This document shows positions 8,998 to 16,845 of a DNA stretch of 34,574 nt, in pieces. A model generated the notes under the pieces. That model was not told the origin of the DNA, did no database searches, and saw only the letters and a program-made list of their open reading frames with translations. The position numbers were made by a program, and so were the translations under genes. This stretch comes from GCA-003244245 sp036266995 (lineage in GTDB: Bacteria; Actinomycetota; Actinomycetes; Mycobacteriales; Pseudonocardiaceae). How positions within the stretch are numbered: position 1 is the stretch's first letter; each line of letters opens with the position of its first letter. Where the stretch lies: the NCBI GenBank assembly GCA_036266995.1, contig DATAWX010000112.1, positions 1 to 34,574 on the forward strand. Reading direction: 5' to 3'.

Positions 8998-9022
8998 ATT
9001 ATCTAGTTCAGTACCAGATAAC
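8998..9022. promoter_or_regulatory. Toxin-antitoxin operator (imperfect palindrome over promoter)
   Basis: Two 12-bp arms flank a central A at 9010; 9 of 12 positions are complementary, with perfect TTATCT/AGATAA outer cores. It overlaps the AT-rich -10-like element TAATAT (minus strand, 8996-9001) in front of the antitoxin, the expected place for Phd-type autoregulation. The symmetry is visible; binding is inferred. Confidence 0.6.
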
Positions 9023-9221
9023 TTGTAGATGTACAGTTTTGCGCGGACCACGCGATTCGGCCACGTCGTCGAAGATGTTCATCCAACCGCCGCTCGACTC
9101 ATCGCTACGCCGCCGTGGGGTCGCCCTGGGGACCGCCTGCGACGACCCTCAGCTATGCTCTGCCACTCTTTTCGTCCCGGTGCCGGTGCACTGGCCTGGC
9201 TAAGAGGAGTGATGACGGGTA

Positions 9222-11561
9222 GTGGTCGATGACGAGTTACGCGCGTTGCATGCGGACTGGCCCCGGGCGGGCGAGCCTCTTGATCTCGGCATACACGACC
9301 TCCCGCACACTTCAGCAGGGATCGAATGGTGGTATCAGAACATCCATCTCACCACTGAGGACGGAGCTCGGTACTCCACTTTTGCCGCATTTTTCCGCTC
9401 GGCTGTGTCGGGTGCGGACGGCTCAGAGGTCGTGCACTGTCACGTAGCGCATTGGGCGTTGACCGACGTCGAACACAACCGATACCTGCAGGACGCGTCC
9501 GTGGACAGCGCGACCCTGCAGATGGTACGCGACATGGTGCAGGCGGATGGTGTGCTCGACCGAGAGTTCGCCCGGTCATTCGCCGCCTCCATGGGCGGTG
9601 GCACCGTCCCCCTGCCGGACCGCGCCATGGCCGGACCCGTGGTCGTGGATCAGGACAGGTTGTCACTGGATTACGGCCGTGACGCACACTTTTCCCGGGA
9701 CCGCGTGGGCCACTCATATCTGTTGCGCATGACGACATCAGACGGACAACACGGCTTGGACCTGCGGCTGGTACCGGAGAAGCCGGCGATACTTCACGGA
9801 GTCGACGGAATCGTCCAAGGCACACACGAGGACAACCGCGACGGGATGTTCTACTACTTCATCCCGCGATGTGCCGTGCAGGGCAGCATCGTCGTCGACG
9901 GACGGCGCAAACGGGTCGCCTCGGGCAGCGGCTGGTATGACCACGAGTTCGGCGGTGCGCCCCGCAACCGGCATGAGGGGGTATCCGGCGTCGAGGCCGC
10001 CTGGGAGTGGGCTGGCCTGCAGCTGGACAACGGCTGGGACCTCACCCTCTACAACCTGCACTTCCTCGACAACGGTAGTAACAGCGACAGCGCGGGCCAG
10101 AGCCTGGGGATCGCCGTCGCACCCGATGGCAAGCGGATCGTTCTCGACGCTCACCGGATCGAGGGAAGCGACGTCTGGACCTCGGTGCGCACCTACAACT
10201 CCTACCCCACGGCGTGGCGGGTGACCGCCGCGAGCCATGGGATCGACCTGAAACTGCGGCCCGCCTTCCCGGAACAGGAGTTCCGCACCCTGGCGGCAAA
10301 ACGCGGGTTTTGGGAAGGTCGGGTCACTGTTGAAGGCGTCATGGACGGCGCACGCGTCGACGGTCTGGGATTCGTGGAGCTACTTCCCGCCCAACTCGTG
10401 GTCGATGTCGAACGCTGCCTGGACGCGGCCGCCGAAGAGAGTCGCAGACAGGTACGGCGCTTCTACCCGGACGCACTCACCGCGGCCGAGGCGGCCACCC
10501 TCGCCGGCGGTGATGTTTCCGCGGGAGAGCTGGACTGCGAGGAGATCACCCGCTCGCTGATCCAGCCGGTGCGTTACCTGGTGGACGCTGGAGGAAAGGC
10601 GTGGCGCGGCTTCGTCACATTGGCGGCGATTGAGCTGGCCGGAGGCGATGCCAACCCCTACCGATGCTTGCTTGCTGCTGCCGAACTGCTGCACTCGGGC
10701 AGCTTGATCGTAGACGACGTTCAAGACGAATCGCCCGTCCGGCGCGGCGTCCCCGCCGTCCACACGCTGTTCGGCACCGCGCAAGCGATCAACGCCGGTT
10801 CGGCCGCTTACTTCGCGTTCGAGCACGTCATCCGCACTGACCTGTGCATCTCCGATACGAAGCGGCTCGGCCTGCACGAGGCATACTTCGACGCGATGCG
10901 CGCCGCCCACATGGGGCAGGCCCTCGACATCGCCGGCCACTGGTCGACGGCCGAGCAGGCGCTCAAGGACGGCGATCTAGCGCTGCTGGAGAGGCGCATC
11001 CTGGCCGTGCACCGCCTCAAGACAGCGGTCCCGGCTCGGCGCCTCGGGCAGATGGGTGCGCTGCTCGGCGACGCGCCCCCGCTGCTGATCGGGCCGCTGT
11101 GCGACTTCTTCGAAGCTCTCGGCCTCGCCTACCAGATCGTCGACGACGTGCTGGACCTGCAACCCACGCCGCACCGGGCACTGCGCAAGCCGCCCTGCGA
11201 CGACCTACGTGCTCGGAAACTCACCTTGCCCACGGCGAGGGCGGCCGGGCTGCTCGGCGATCCCGCCGGGCCCGCCCTCCTGCGGCACATCCGCACCATG
11301 GACGGCTCACCGCAGGACATCGCCGCATGTGTCCACACCATCGAAGCCAGCGGGGCGCTCGACTCGTGTCTCAACGAAGCCCACACGCTGCTGGCGAACG
11401 CCTGGGCCACAGTCGACCCATTGCTGCCGTCGTCGCTGATGAAGGCCATGGTTGAAGCCTTCGCTTGGCGCCTCCTGCACCGCGCCAACGCCGATGAGCA
11501 CCATCGCGACGACCTCGTCCTCGAGGAACCATCCGCCCTCGCACTGTGTCAGCTGCACTGA
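9222..11561 (+). CDS. Fusion: CrtC-like lipocalin domain + polyprenyl diphosphate synthase
   Basis: This 779-residue protein joins two enzyme families. Residues about 15-395 resemble the CrtC/AttH lipocalin-like fold (carotenoid 1,2-hydratase relatives): 'GIEWWYQNIHL', 'HVAHWALTD' and the signature 'GSGWYDHEFGG' near residue 230. Residues about 440-760 form a complete all-trans prenyl synthase: 'GGKAWRGF' (substrate Lys/Arg), first Asp-rich motif 'IVDDVQDESPVRRG', 'RLKTA', second motif 'YQIVDDVLDL' and 'RKLTLP'. All catalytic residues are present. The fifth residue before the first DD is Gly, with no aromatic plug, which favours C20 or longer products over C15. GTG at 9222 is the only sensible start; an AGAGGAG lies rather far upstream (9203-9209). 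A prenyl diphosphate could pass to the lipocalin domain for hydration or cyclisation; that coupling is inference. No terpene cyclase, P450 or carotenoid gene is adjacent. Confidence 0.88.
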   Translation: MVDDELRALHADWPRAGEPLDLGIHDLPHTSAGIEWWYQNIHLTTEDGARYSTFAAFFRSAVSGADGSEVVHCHVAHWALTDVEHNRYLQDASVDSATLQMVRDMVQADGVLDREFARSFAASMGGGTVPLPDRAMAGPVVVDQDRLSLDYGRDAHFSRDRVGHSYLLRMTTSDGQHGLDLRLVPEKPAILHGVDGIVQGTHEDNRDGMFYYFIPRCAVQGSIVVDGRRKRVASGSGWYDHEFGGAPRNRHEGVSGVEAAWEWAGLQLDNGWDLTLYNLHFLDNGSNSDSAGQSLGIAVAPDGKRIVLDAHRIEGSDVWTSVRTYNSYPTAWRVTAASHGIDLKLRPAFPEQEFRTLAAKRGFWEGRVTVEGVMDGARVDGLGFVELLPAQLVVDVERCLDAAAEESRRQVRRFYPDALTAAEAATLAGGDVSAGELDCEEITRSLIQPVRYLVDAGGKAWRGFVTLAAIELAGGDANPYRCLLAAAELLHSGSLIVDDVQDESPVRRGVPAVHTLFGTAQAINAGSAAYFAFEHVIRTDLCISDTKRLGLHEAYFDAMRAAHMGQALDIAGHWSTAEQALKDGDLALLERRILAVHRLKTAVPARRLGQMGALLGDAPPLLIGPLCDFFEALGLAYQIVDDVLDLQPTPHRALRKPPCDDLRARKLTLPTARAAGLLGDPAGPALLRHIRTMDGSPQDIAACVHTIEASGALDSCLNEAHTLLANAWATVDPLLPSSLMKAMVEAFAWRLLHRANADEHHRDDLVLEEPSALALCQLH

Positions 11562-11954
11562 GCGTGGTCCGGGTGCCCGTTTGATCGAAGCCGTGGCCAT
11601 TAGAGCCGTGTGCGAGGTCCATCGGAAGCCGACGCCGGGCCCGCAGTCGATCATAACGCGAGTTAGCCCCTTACCCAGGCCCTGACCACGGGCGGTGTCC
11701 ACGACGTAGACGTCGGCGAGGTTGGCGAATGCGACTCCATTGGAGATCGCGCGGGAGAAGCCGACCATCCGCCCATCGCCGGCGGCTTCGTAAGCACCCA
11801 CCATCCGCCAGGCTGAATCCAGCTGCCGCTCCACATCCTGCCGGGTCCGCCACCGCGCCCAATACGCCTGCGAGGAGAGGAACAACCACACCGCGTCCCG
11901 ATCGACGCGCGTTGGCTCGTCGTCGAACTGGTAGCCCCCGAACTCGATGACCAT
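11562..11954 (-). pseudogene. GNAT family N-acetyltransferase, 3' end decayed
   Basis: From ATG at 11954 about 112 codons read as a GNAT protein: 'RDAVWLFLSSQAYWARWRT', 'WRMVGAYEAAGDGRMVGFSR', then the acetyl-CoA pyrophosphate loop 'ARGQGLGKGL' and 'FRWTSHT'. In relatives the next segment reads roughly DAHGLYxRFGF. Here that segment is only recognisable in another frame ('NGHGFDQTGT'), with about five bases where three or six are expected near 11590-11600. Neither frame meets a stop before running antisense into the prenyl-synthase gene. I therefore read it as frameshifted and 3'-eroded. An extended in-frame ORF to 11307 exists but its tail is antisense to the neighbour. The end coordinate is approximate. 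Confidence 0.6.
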
Positions 11955-12052
11955 GCGCAGACGGTGCCACATGCTGCAGTGGTGCGCGGCTGGCCACATG
12001 TCGATCGGATCATTACCGTTTGGATCACGATCTCTGCTGGGAGGTGGCAGTG

Positions 12053-13447
12053 ATGGTTTTCGGTTTCCTGGCCCGCTCTCGTATCGTCGCACCCGCTGGC
12101 TGGAGCCGCTGGCTGGTCCCCCCAACTGCTCTGTCGGTGCACCTGGCGATCGGGCAGGCGTACTCGTGGAGCGTGTTCAAGCCGGCCCTGGAGAAGTCGC
12201 TGGGGATCAACGGGACGCTCTCGGCGATCCCGTTCGAGCTGGGTATCGTCATGCTCGGCCTGTCCGCGGCACTGTTCGGCACCCGAGTCGAGCGCAACGG
12301 TCCGCGGTGGGCGATGTTCGTAGCGACGTGCTGTTTCTCCTCCGGTTTCCTCATCTCCGCGCTGGGCGTGTACACCCGGCAGTACTGGGTGGTCATCCTC
12401 GGCTACGGCGTAATCGGTGGCATTGGGCTGGGCATCGGCTACATCTCCCCGGTGTCCACACTGATCAAGTGGTTCCCCGACCGTCCTGGCATGGCCACCG
12501 GCATCGCGATCATGGGCTTCGGTGGCGGCGCGCTCATCGCCTCGCCGTGGTCCGCGCAGATGCTCAACGCCTTCGGGGTGACCACCGCGGCGGCGGGCCA
12601 GGGCACCGCCGGCATCGCCAAGGCTTTCCTGATCCACGGACTGGTCTATGCGGTGTTCATGTCGATGGGCTGGCTACTCGTACGGGTGCCCGCGGAGGGC
12701 TGGAAACCGGCCGGCTGGGACCCCTCGACCGTACGGTCCAGGACGTTGATCACCACCGCGAACGTCTCGGCCCGCAACGCGATCCGCACCCCGCAGTTCT
12801 GGTTCCTCTGGGTCGTGCTCTGCCTGAACGTCACCGCCGGTATCGGCATCCTGGAGAAAGCCGCACCGATCTACCAGGACTTCTTCCCCACCGCGGCCTC
12901 CAAGGCGGCACTGGCGTCGGCCGCGGCCGGCTTCGTCGCCATACTTTCGCTGGCCAACATGGTCGGCCGGTTTGTCTGGTCGTCGACATCGGATCGCATC
13001 GGCCGCAAGAACATCTACCGCTGCTACCTGGGTTTCGGCGCGCTGCTGTACCTGGCGATCGTGCTGACCACCAACGCCAACAAGGTGCTTTTCCTCGTCT
13101 GCACGCTGCTCATCATCTCCTTCTACGGAGCCGGCTTCGCCACCGTCCCGGCCTACCTCCGGGACCTGTTCGGCACCTTCGAGGTCGGCGCCATCCACGG
13201 CCGGTTGCTCACCGCCTGGTCGACTGCGGGCGTGCTCGGGCCGCTGCTGGTCAACGCCATCGCCGACGCCCAGACCCGAGCCGGGCACACTGGCCCATCC
13301 AAATACATCCTGTCGTTCTCGATCATGATCGGGCTGCTGGTGGTCGGATTCGTGGCCAACGAGCTGATTCGACCGGTGAGACCGAAGTTCCACGAGCCCG
13401 CCGCGGCGCGGGCGGCCGCGAGCCTGGCGGAGAGGGGTAGGCCGTGA
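12053..13447 (+). CDS. OFA family MFS transporter (oxalate/formate antiporter-like)
   Basis: The 464-residue membrane protein has about 12 hydrophobic segments and OFA-type sequence: 'AIGQAYSWSVFKPALEKSLG' in the first segment, 'GYGVIGGIGLGIGY' in the fourth, 'KWFPDRPGMATGIAIMGFGG' in the 4-5 region, and 'NMVGRFVWSSTSDRIGRKN' in the second half. The prototype OxlT exchanges oxalate for formate; actinobacterial relatives have uncertain carboxylate substrates. ATG at 12053 has GGGAGG 8 bp upstream; TTG at 12020 is less likely. It overlaps by four bases (GTGA) with a small membrane subunit, implying a two-part transporter. Convergent with the two-component system, divergent from the decayed GNAT gene. 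Confidence 0.9.
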   Translation: MVFGFLARSRIVAPAGWSRWLVPPTALSVHLAIGQAYSWSVFKPALEKSLGINGTLSAIPFELGIVMLGLSAALFGTRVERNGPRWAMFVATCCFSSGFLISALGVYTRQYWVVILGYGVIGGIGLGIGYISPVSTLIKWFPDRPGMATGIAIMGFGGGALIASPWSAQMLNAFGVTTAAAGQGTAGIAKAFLIHGLVYAVFMSMGWLLVRVPAEGWKPAGWDPSTVRSRTLITTANVSARNAIRTPQFWFLWVVLCLNVTAGIGILEKAAPIYQDFFPTAASKAALASAAAGFVAILSLANMVGRFVWSSTSDRIGRKNIYRCYLGFGALLYLAIVLTTNANKVLFLVCTLLIISFYGAGFATVPAYLRDLFGTFEVGAIHGRLLTAWSTAGVLGPLLVNAIADAQTRAGHTGPSKYILSFSIMIGLLVVGFVANELIRPVRPKFHEPAAARAAASLAERGRP

Positions 13448-13590
13448 CCGAGGTCCGCACACGCAGGCCGGTGGACGAGCCGAGCAACCGGGCACCGCTG
13501 ATGGTCCTGGCTTGGCTCTGGGTGCTCGCGCCGTTCGGCTACGGGGCATACGAGCTTCTGGTTAAAATTCCCGCGCTGTTCGGGAGCTGA
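13444..13590 (+). CDS. Small membrane subunit partnered with OFA transporter
   Basis: A 48-residue ORF starts with GTG at 13444 inside the transporter stop codon (GTGA overlap) and ends with TGA at 13588. It has a short charged N-terminus ('TEVRTRRPVDEPSNRAP') and one hydrophobic segment ('LMVLAWLWVLAPFGYGAYEL') followed by 'LLVKIPALFGS'. Such 'MFS transporter small subunit' genes accompany OFA-type transporters in actinobacteria and proteobacteria. The tight coupling and single membrane span support a stoichiometric partner; its role (stability, substrate coupling or assembly) is unknown. Confidence 0.8.
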   Translation: MTEVRTRRPVDEPSNRAPLMVLAWLWVLAPFGYGAYELLVKIPALFGS

Positions 13591-13633
13591 GCAGCGGCCC
13601 GGACACAATGGGCGCGGAACGGACCCTCTCGCG

Positions 13634-14860
13634 TTAACTGGGGAGCTGGATGCGCAGTGCCGCCCCGGGCTCAGACCGTTCGAGCAGCTCCACCCGCCCG
13701 CCGTGGGCCGCGGCGATCTCACTCACCAGCGCCAGCCCGAGCCCGTAACGCCGCCTACCCTGCGATGGCCCAGGCCTACCGGAGACGAAGCGGTCGAACA
13801 GCCGCGGGGCCAGTTCGCGATCGATCCCCGGGCCGTCATCGGAGACGTCAACGAGAACATGCCCATTGCTGGTGTACACGGCCACGGTCACTTCGTGCTC
13901 GGCGTGCCGCACGGCGTTGTCCACGAGCGCGGTCACCGCGCGCCGCAGCGCCACCGGGGAGCCCGGCGCCCGGACCGGCCCGGTATCGGGTTTCGGGCCG
14001 GTCAGCCGGATGTCCCGCTCGGCCGCCGCTGGGGCCGCTGCAGCGAGCACCCCGCAAGCGAGTTCGGCCAGATCGACCGGCTGACGGGTTTGTGAGGCCA
14101 CCGGGTCCGCGGCCACCAGCAGATCCTCCAGGATCTCGCCGAGCCGGGCGCTGTCGGCGACGATGCCCTCGACGTCGGACAGGAGCGCAGCGGGCGCAGA
14201 GCCACCATCCAGGCCGCTGCGCAGCCGCCGGCGAAGCAGCTGGGCACGGGTACTGAGCAGGGTCACCGGGGTCCGCAGTTCGTGCCCGGCGTCAGCGACG
14301 AACCGGCGCTGCAAACCCAGCGCGGCTGACAGCGGCCGCAGCGCGCGGTACCCCAGCCAGGTTCCGGCCGCAGCAGCGAGCAACAGCCCGAGTCCGCTGC
14401 AGACCAGCAGGGTTGCGATCAGTTGATCGCGTTCGGTGTGGTTGGCGGTGAGGTCCAGAATGCCCTGCGCAACCGTGCCATCGGGCTGGCGCAGGGTCTC
14501 GATCCGGTAATCGACGTCGCCGATCCGGACCTCCGCGGATTCCCGGAAACCAGCCGTTGCGGCCCGGGCGATCTCCCCGGTATCAGGCAACCCCGCGGGC
14601 ATGCCCGCGGTGACCGCTTTCCCATGTGGTCCCTGGAGGGCGAGCCAGATCCCGGCAGGCGGGTCGATGGCGTCGTCGGCGCGGGTCACCGCCGCGTCAA
14701 GCAGTATGGTGGCGGCGTGGCGCTGGCTGCTGAGTACCACGGCGACGGCGGCGGCGGACAGCAGCACGACGATCGCGGACGCGAGCAGCGCGGCGTGCAA
14801 CCCCAACCGGAGCGCCGCCCTGCGCAGCAGGACGGATTCGACGCTGGAGGCGCTGGTCAC
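13634..14860 (-). CDS. Sensor histidine kinase of two-component system
   Basis: The 408-residue kinase has two membrane segments (about residues 20-44 and 150-170) flanking a short extracytoplasmic region of about 105 residues, a HAMP-like stretch, the dimerisation helix with phospho-accepting His in 'FVADAGHELRTP' (about H193), and an ATPase domain with 'LVDNAVRHA' (N box), 'VDVSDDGPGID' (G1) and 'YGLGLALVSEIAAAHGG' (G2). The start is GTG at 14860, overlapping the regulator stop by four bases; a longer upstream ORF in this frame is antisense-like shadow of the regulator. The stimulus is unknown. No obvious target operon is adjacent apart from the divergent membrane protein. Confidence 0.93.
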   Translation of the reverse strand: MTSASSVESVLLRRAALRLGLHAALLASAIVVLLSAAAVAVVLSSQRHAATILLDAAVTRADDAIDPPAGIWLALQGPHGKAVTAGMPAGLPDTGEIARAATAGFRESAEVRIGDVDYRIETLRQPDGTVAQGILDLTANHTERDQLIATLLVCSGLGLLLAAAAGTWLGYRALRPLSAALGLQRRFVADAGHELRTPVTLLSTRAQLLRRRLRSGLDGGSAPAALLSDVEGIVADSARLGEILEDLLVAADPVASQTRQPVDLAELACGVLAAAAPAAAERDIRLTGPKPDTGPVRAPGSPVALRRAVTALVDNAVRHAEHEVTVAVYTSNGHVLVDVSDDGPGIDRELAPRLFDRFVSGRPGPSQGRRRYGLGLALVSEIAAAHGGRVELLERSEPGAALRIQLPS

Positions 14861-15579
14861 CGTCCGGGGTCCCGGCCGAGACGGTAGCCGCGGCCGCGTA
14901 CGGTGTCGACGATGCCGCGGCCGAGCTTGCGTCGCAGGTAGTGCACGTAGGTGTCGACCACGATCGGGCTTTCGGCGTCGGTGAACACCCCGGTGAGCAG
15001 ATCGGCGCGGCTGAATATCTGCCCGGGCCGACCAGCCAGCGTAGCCAGCAACCCGCACTCCCGTTCCGAGAGTTGCACAGGTTCGGCGCCTGCGCCGGTG
15101 TGGTCCGCAGCGGGGGAGACCTCTCGGGCGTCGAGATCGAGCCGGTAACCGCCGACCGGCAGCATCCGGGCCGCGTCGAGGTGGCGACGCCGCAGCGCGC
15201 GCAGCCGGGCGAGCAGCTCGTCGACGTCGAAGGGTTTAGCCAGGTAGTCCTCGGCGCCGGCGTCGAGCCCGGCGACCCGGTCCGCAGCGGTGCCACGTGC
15301 GGAGAGGACCAGCACCGGGGTGGTCACTCCGTGGCGGCGCCACTGTCTCATCAGACCCAGACCCTCAATGGCCGGCAACCCGCGGTCCAACACGATCACG
15401 TGGTAGCTGCGGGTGAGCCCGAGGTGCAGGCCGCGCTGCCCGTCACCGGCGATATCGACCTGGTAGCCCTCGTCGGTGAACAGTGCGGCGAGAAGGGCGC
15501 TGAACTCAGGCTCGTCTTCGACGAGGAGTAGCCGGACGCCGCCTGTGGTGAGAGGTGGGGTCGAGTCCACAGCGGCCAT
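14857..15579 (-). CDS. OmpR/PhoB family response regulator
   Basis: The 240-residue protein has a receiver domain with the acidic pocket 'VEDE' near residue 21, phospho-acceptor Asp65 in 'IVLDRGLP', the Ser/Thr switch 'LVLSARG', and the 'KPF' lysine near 117. A winged-helix DNA-binding domain follows, with 'LSERECGLLATLAG' and the terminal 'VDTYVHYLRRKLGR' and 'VRGRGYRLG'. ATG at 15579 has GGGGGA at 5-6 bp; the upstream extension to 15615 lacks such support. It is the first gene of the regulator-kinase operon and is divergent from a membrane protein gene 95 bp away, a likely regulatory target. Confidence 0.95.
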   Translation of the reverse strand: MAAVDSTPPLTTGGVRLLLVEDEPEFSALLAALFTDEGYQVDIAGDGQRGLHLGLTRSYHVIVLDRGLPAIEGLGLMRQWRRHGVTTPVLVLSARGTAADRVAGLDAGAEDYLAKPFDVDELLARLRALRRRHLDAARMLPVGGYRLDLDAREVSPAADHTGAGAEPVQLSERECGLLATLAGRPGQIFSRADLLTGVFTDAESPIVVDTYVHYLRRKLGRGIVDTVRGRGYRLGRDPGR

Positions 15580-15674
15580 CTTTGTCCCCCATCGTGGTGT
15601 GGCCAGCACGCGCACTGTCGGTCTTCACAGGATTCTCCAAGACCGTTCTAAAATTTCCAGTGCACGCTGACCCC

Positions 15675-16214
15675 ATGAACCATTCCCAAACCAGTGCGGC
15701 CGGCCGCCCGCGAACGCGGTCCTCAACGAGTCGTCCAGGTGACTCGTCGGTAAGCCACCAAACCCCTTCCAGGATGCCGCAGCCAGCCGACCCCGCCGGT
15801 CGCGCGGTGGGAAGCAGCCTGGTTGCGCGGATAGTCGGTGTCGTTGGATGCCTCGCGGTCGCCGCCATTCACATCATCGACCAAGGTGGACTGCCCGGCA
15901 CGAAAGGCCCCGAATACGTCCAGATCATGTACTACGCGCTGGAAGTCGCGGCCGTCTTGGTGGCGGCAGTGCTGCTGACCAACCGCGCGCGAGTGGGGTG
16001 GTTTCTCTCGCTGGGGGTCGCAGCCGGCCCCATCGTGGGCTACGTACTCTCCCGCGGACCGGGGATGCCCGGCTACACCGATGACATCGGCAACTGGGGC
16101 GAATCCCTCGGGGTGGTGAGCCTCGTCGTCGAGGGCATCCTGCTGATCCTCGCCATGGTGGCGCTGCGCTGGTACGCCTCATCAGCGAACAGTCCGGTGC
16201 CCGGCGGGCGCTGA
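15675..16214 (+). CDS. Hypothetical four-segment membrane protein
   Basis: I do not recognise the family. The 179-residue product has a Ser/Thr/Pro/Arg-rich cytoplasmic N-terminus (about 45 residues) then four hydrophobic segments: 'VARIVGVVGCLAVAAIHII', 'MYYALEVAAVLVAAVLL', 'GWFLSLGVAAGPIVGYVL' and 'LGVVSLVVEGILLILAMVAL'. A polar loop ('SRGPGMPGYTDDIGNWGE') between segments 3 and 4 resembles small actinobacterial membrane proteins often found beside two-component systems. ATG at 15675 lacks a clear ribosome site; ATG at 15774, directly before the first segment, is an alternative. Divergence from the response regulator suggests shared control. Confidence 0.7.
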   Translation: MNHSQTSAAGRPRTRSSTSRPGDSSVSHQTPSRMPQPADPAGRAVGSSLVARIVGVVGCLAVAAIHIIDQGGLPGTKGPEYVQIMYYALEVAAVLVAAVLLTNRARVGWFLSLGVAAGPIVGYVLSRGPGMPGYTDDIGNWGESLGVVSLVVEGILLILAMVALRWYASSANSPVPGGR

Positions 16215-16530
16215 ACCAGTCCGCTCAGGCTCAGCGCCAACGCCGCCAATAGCCGTTGCCTATAGCTGGGCCGACGGGCGGCTTCGTCAACGACCAAGCG
16301 CGGGGCTGCCCCGTGGGACTCAGTTGTGGATCTCGTGTTCGGATTGGATCGGATCCTGTCGACGCCCAACGACCTGCCGTGATCGTCGACACTGAGCGAT
16401 GGCAGCGCAGTCTTGCACGGTCACCGCACACTATTGGCGATCTTGAGAACGCGAGCAAGGCGATCGAGCAACAGCCTCAACGCTTGGGAAGCGTGTGGCG
16501 TGGCGTGATGGCCAGTCAGGAGGTGCCACC
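16215..16530. other. Gene-poor stretch with possible C-terminal gene remnant
   Basis: No convincing intact gene is present. On the plus strand a frame ending with TGA at 16380-16382 reads 'WDSVVDLVFGLDRIL', which resembles the last helix of TetR-type regulators ('FGLDRLL'), so this may be the tail of a lost regulator. The rest shows no recognisable motif on either strand. The start of the next gene has a strong AGGAGG at its end (16519-16524). Confidence 0.3.
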
Positions 16531-16815
16531 GTGCCGCAAATCATGCCCGGCCCGGACCCTGGGGTCAGGGAATTCGTGCGGCGGTTAGGGGTGGGCGACG
16601 TTGTCGCCCGGGCGCTGATCCAGCACGCCCGAGAATCCGGGATCCGGCTCGTGACGGCGACCACACCGCTCGGGTGGACACCCGGACTCGCCTTTCTCGA
16701 GCACCTCGGCTTCGCCCTCGAGGCCCCCGAAGAGCCCTGCCACCAGAGCAGCAACCGCAACCTCGGGCCGCGGGAGGTCGTGGTCCGCCGCGGCTCCCTC
16801 CGGCTCGGCTCCTAG
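16531..16815 (+). CDS. Small GNAT-like protein (C-terminal acetyltransferase half)
   Basis: The 94-residue ORF begins with GTG at 16531 behind a strong AGGAGGTG site. Residues about 15-60 ('GVGDVVARALIQHARESGIR' then 'FLEHLGF') match the acetyl-CoA-binding helix and the final 'FYERLGF' strand of GNAT acetyltransferases. The usual N-terminal half, including strands 1-4, is missing, and no upstream in-frame remnant of it is obvious. It may be a truncated gene that kept a start site, or a genuine mini-protein. The Arg-rich tail ('REVVVRRGSLRLGS') is plausible as a final strand. It converges on the DUF1905 protein gene with 30 bp between. Confidence 0.5.
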   Translation: MPQIMPGPDPGVREFVRRLGVGDVVARALIQHARESGIRLVTATTPLGWTPGLAFLEHLGFALEAPEEPCHQSSNRNLGPREVVVRRGSLRLGS

Positions 16816-16845
16816 AGCGTAGGACCGAGCTATCTTGCAGCGCCT

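Noticed and set aside
9029..9221. Plus-strand ORF of 67 codons between the antitoxin operator and the fusion gene
   Set aside because: No family features and it begins within an AT-rich promoter region; only its last six codons have a nearby ribosome site.
16330..16365. GGATC/GATCC-rich stretch as a tRNA or attachment site
   Set aside because: No cloverleaf, acceptor stem or T-loop consensus could be built around it.
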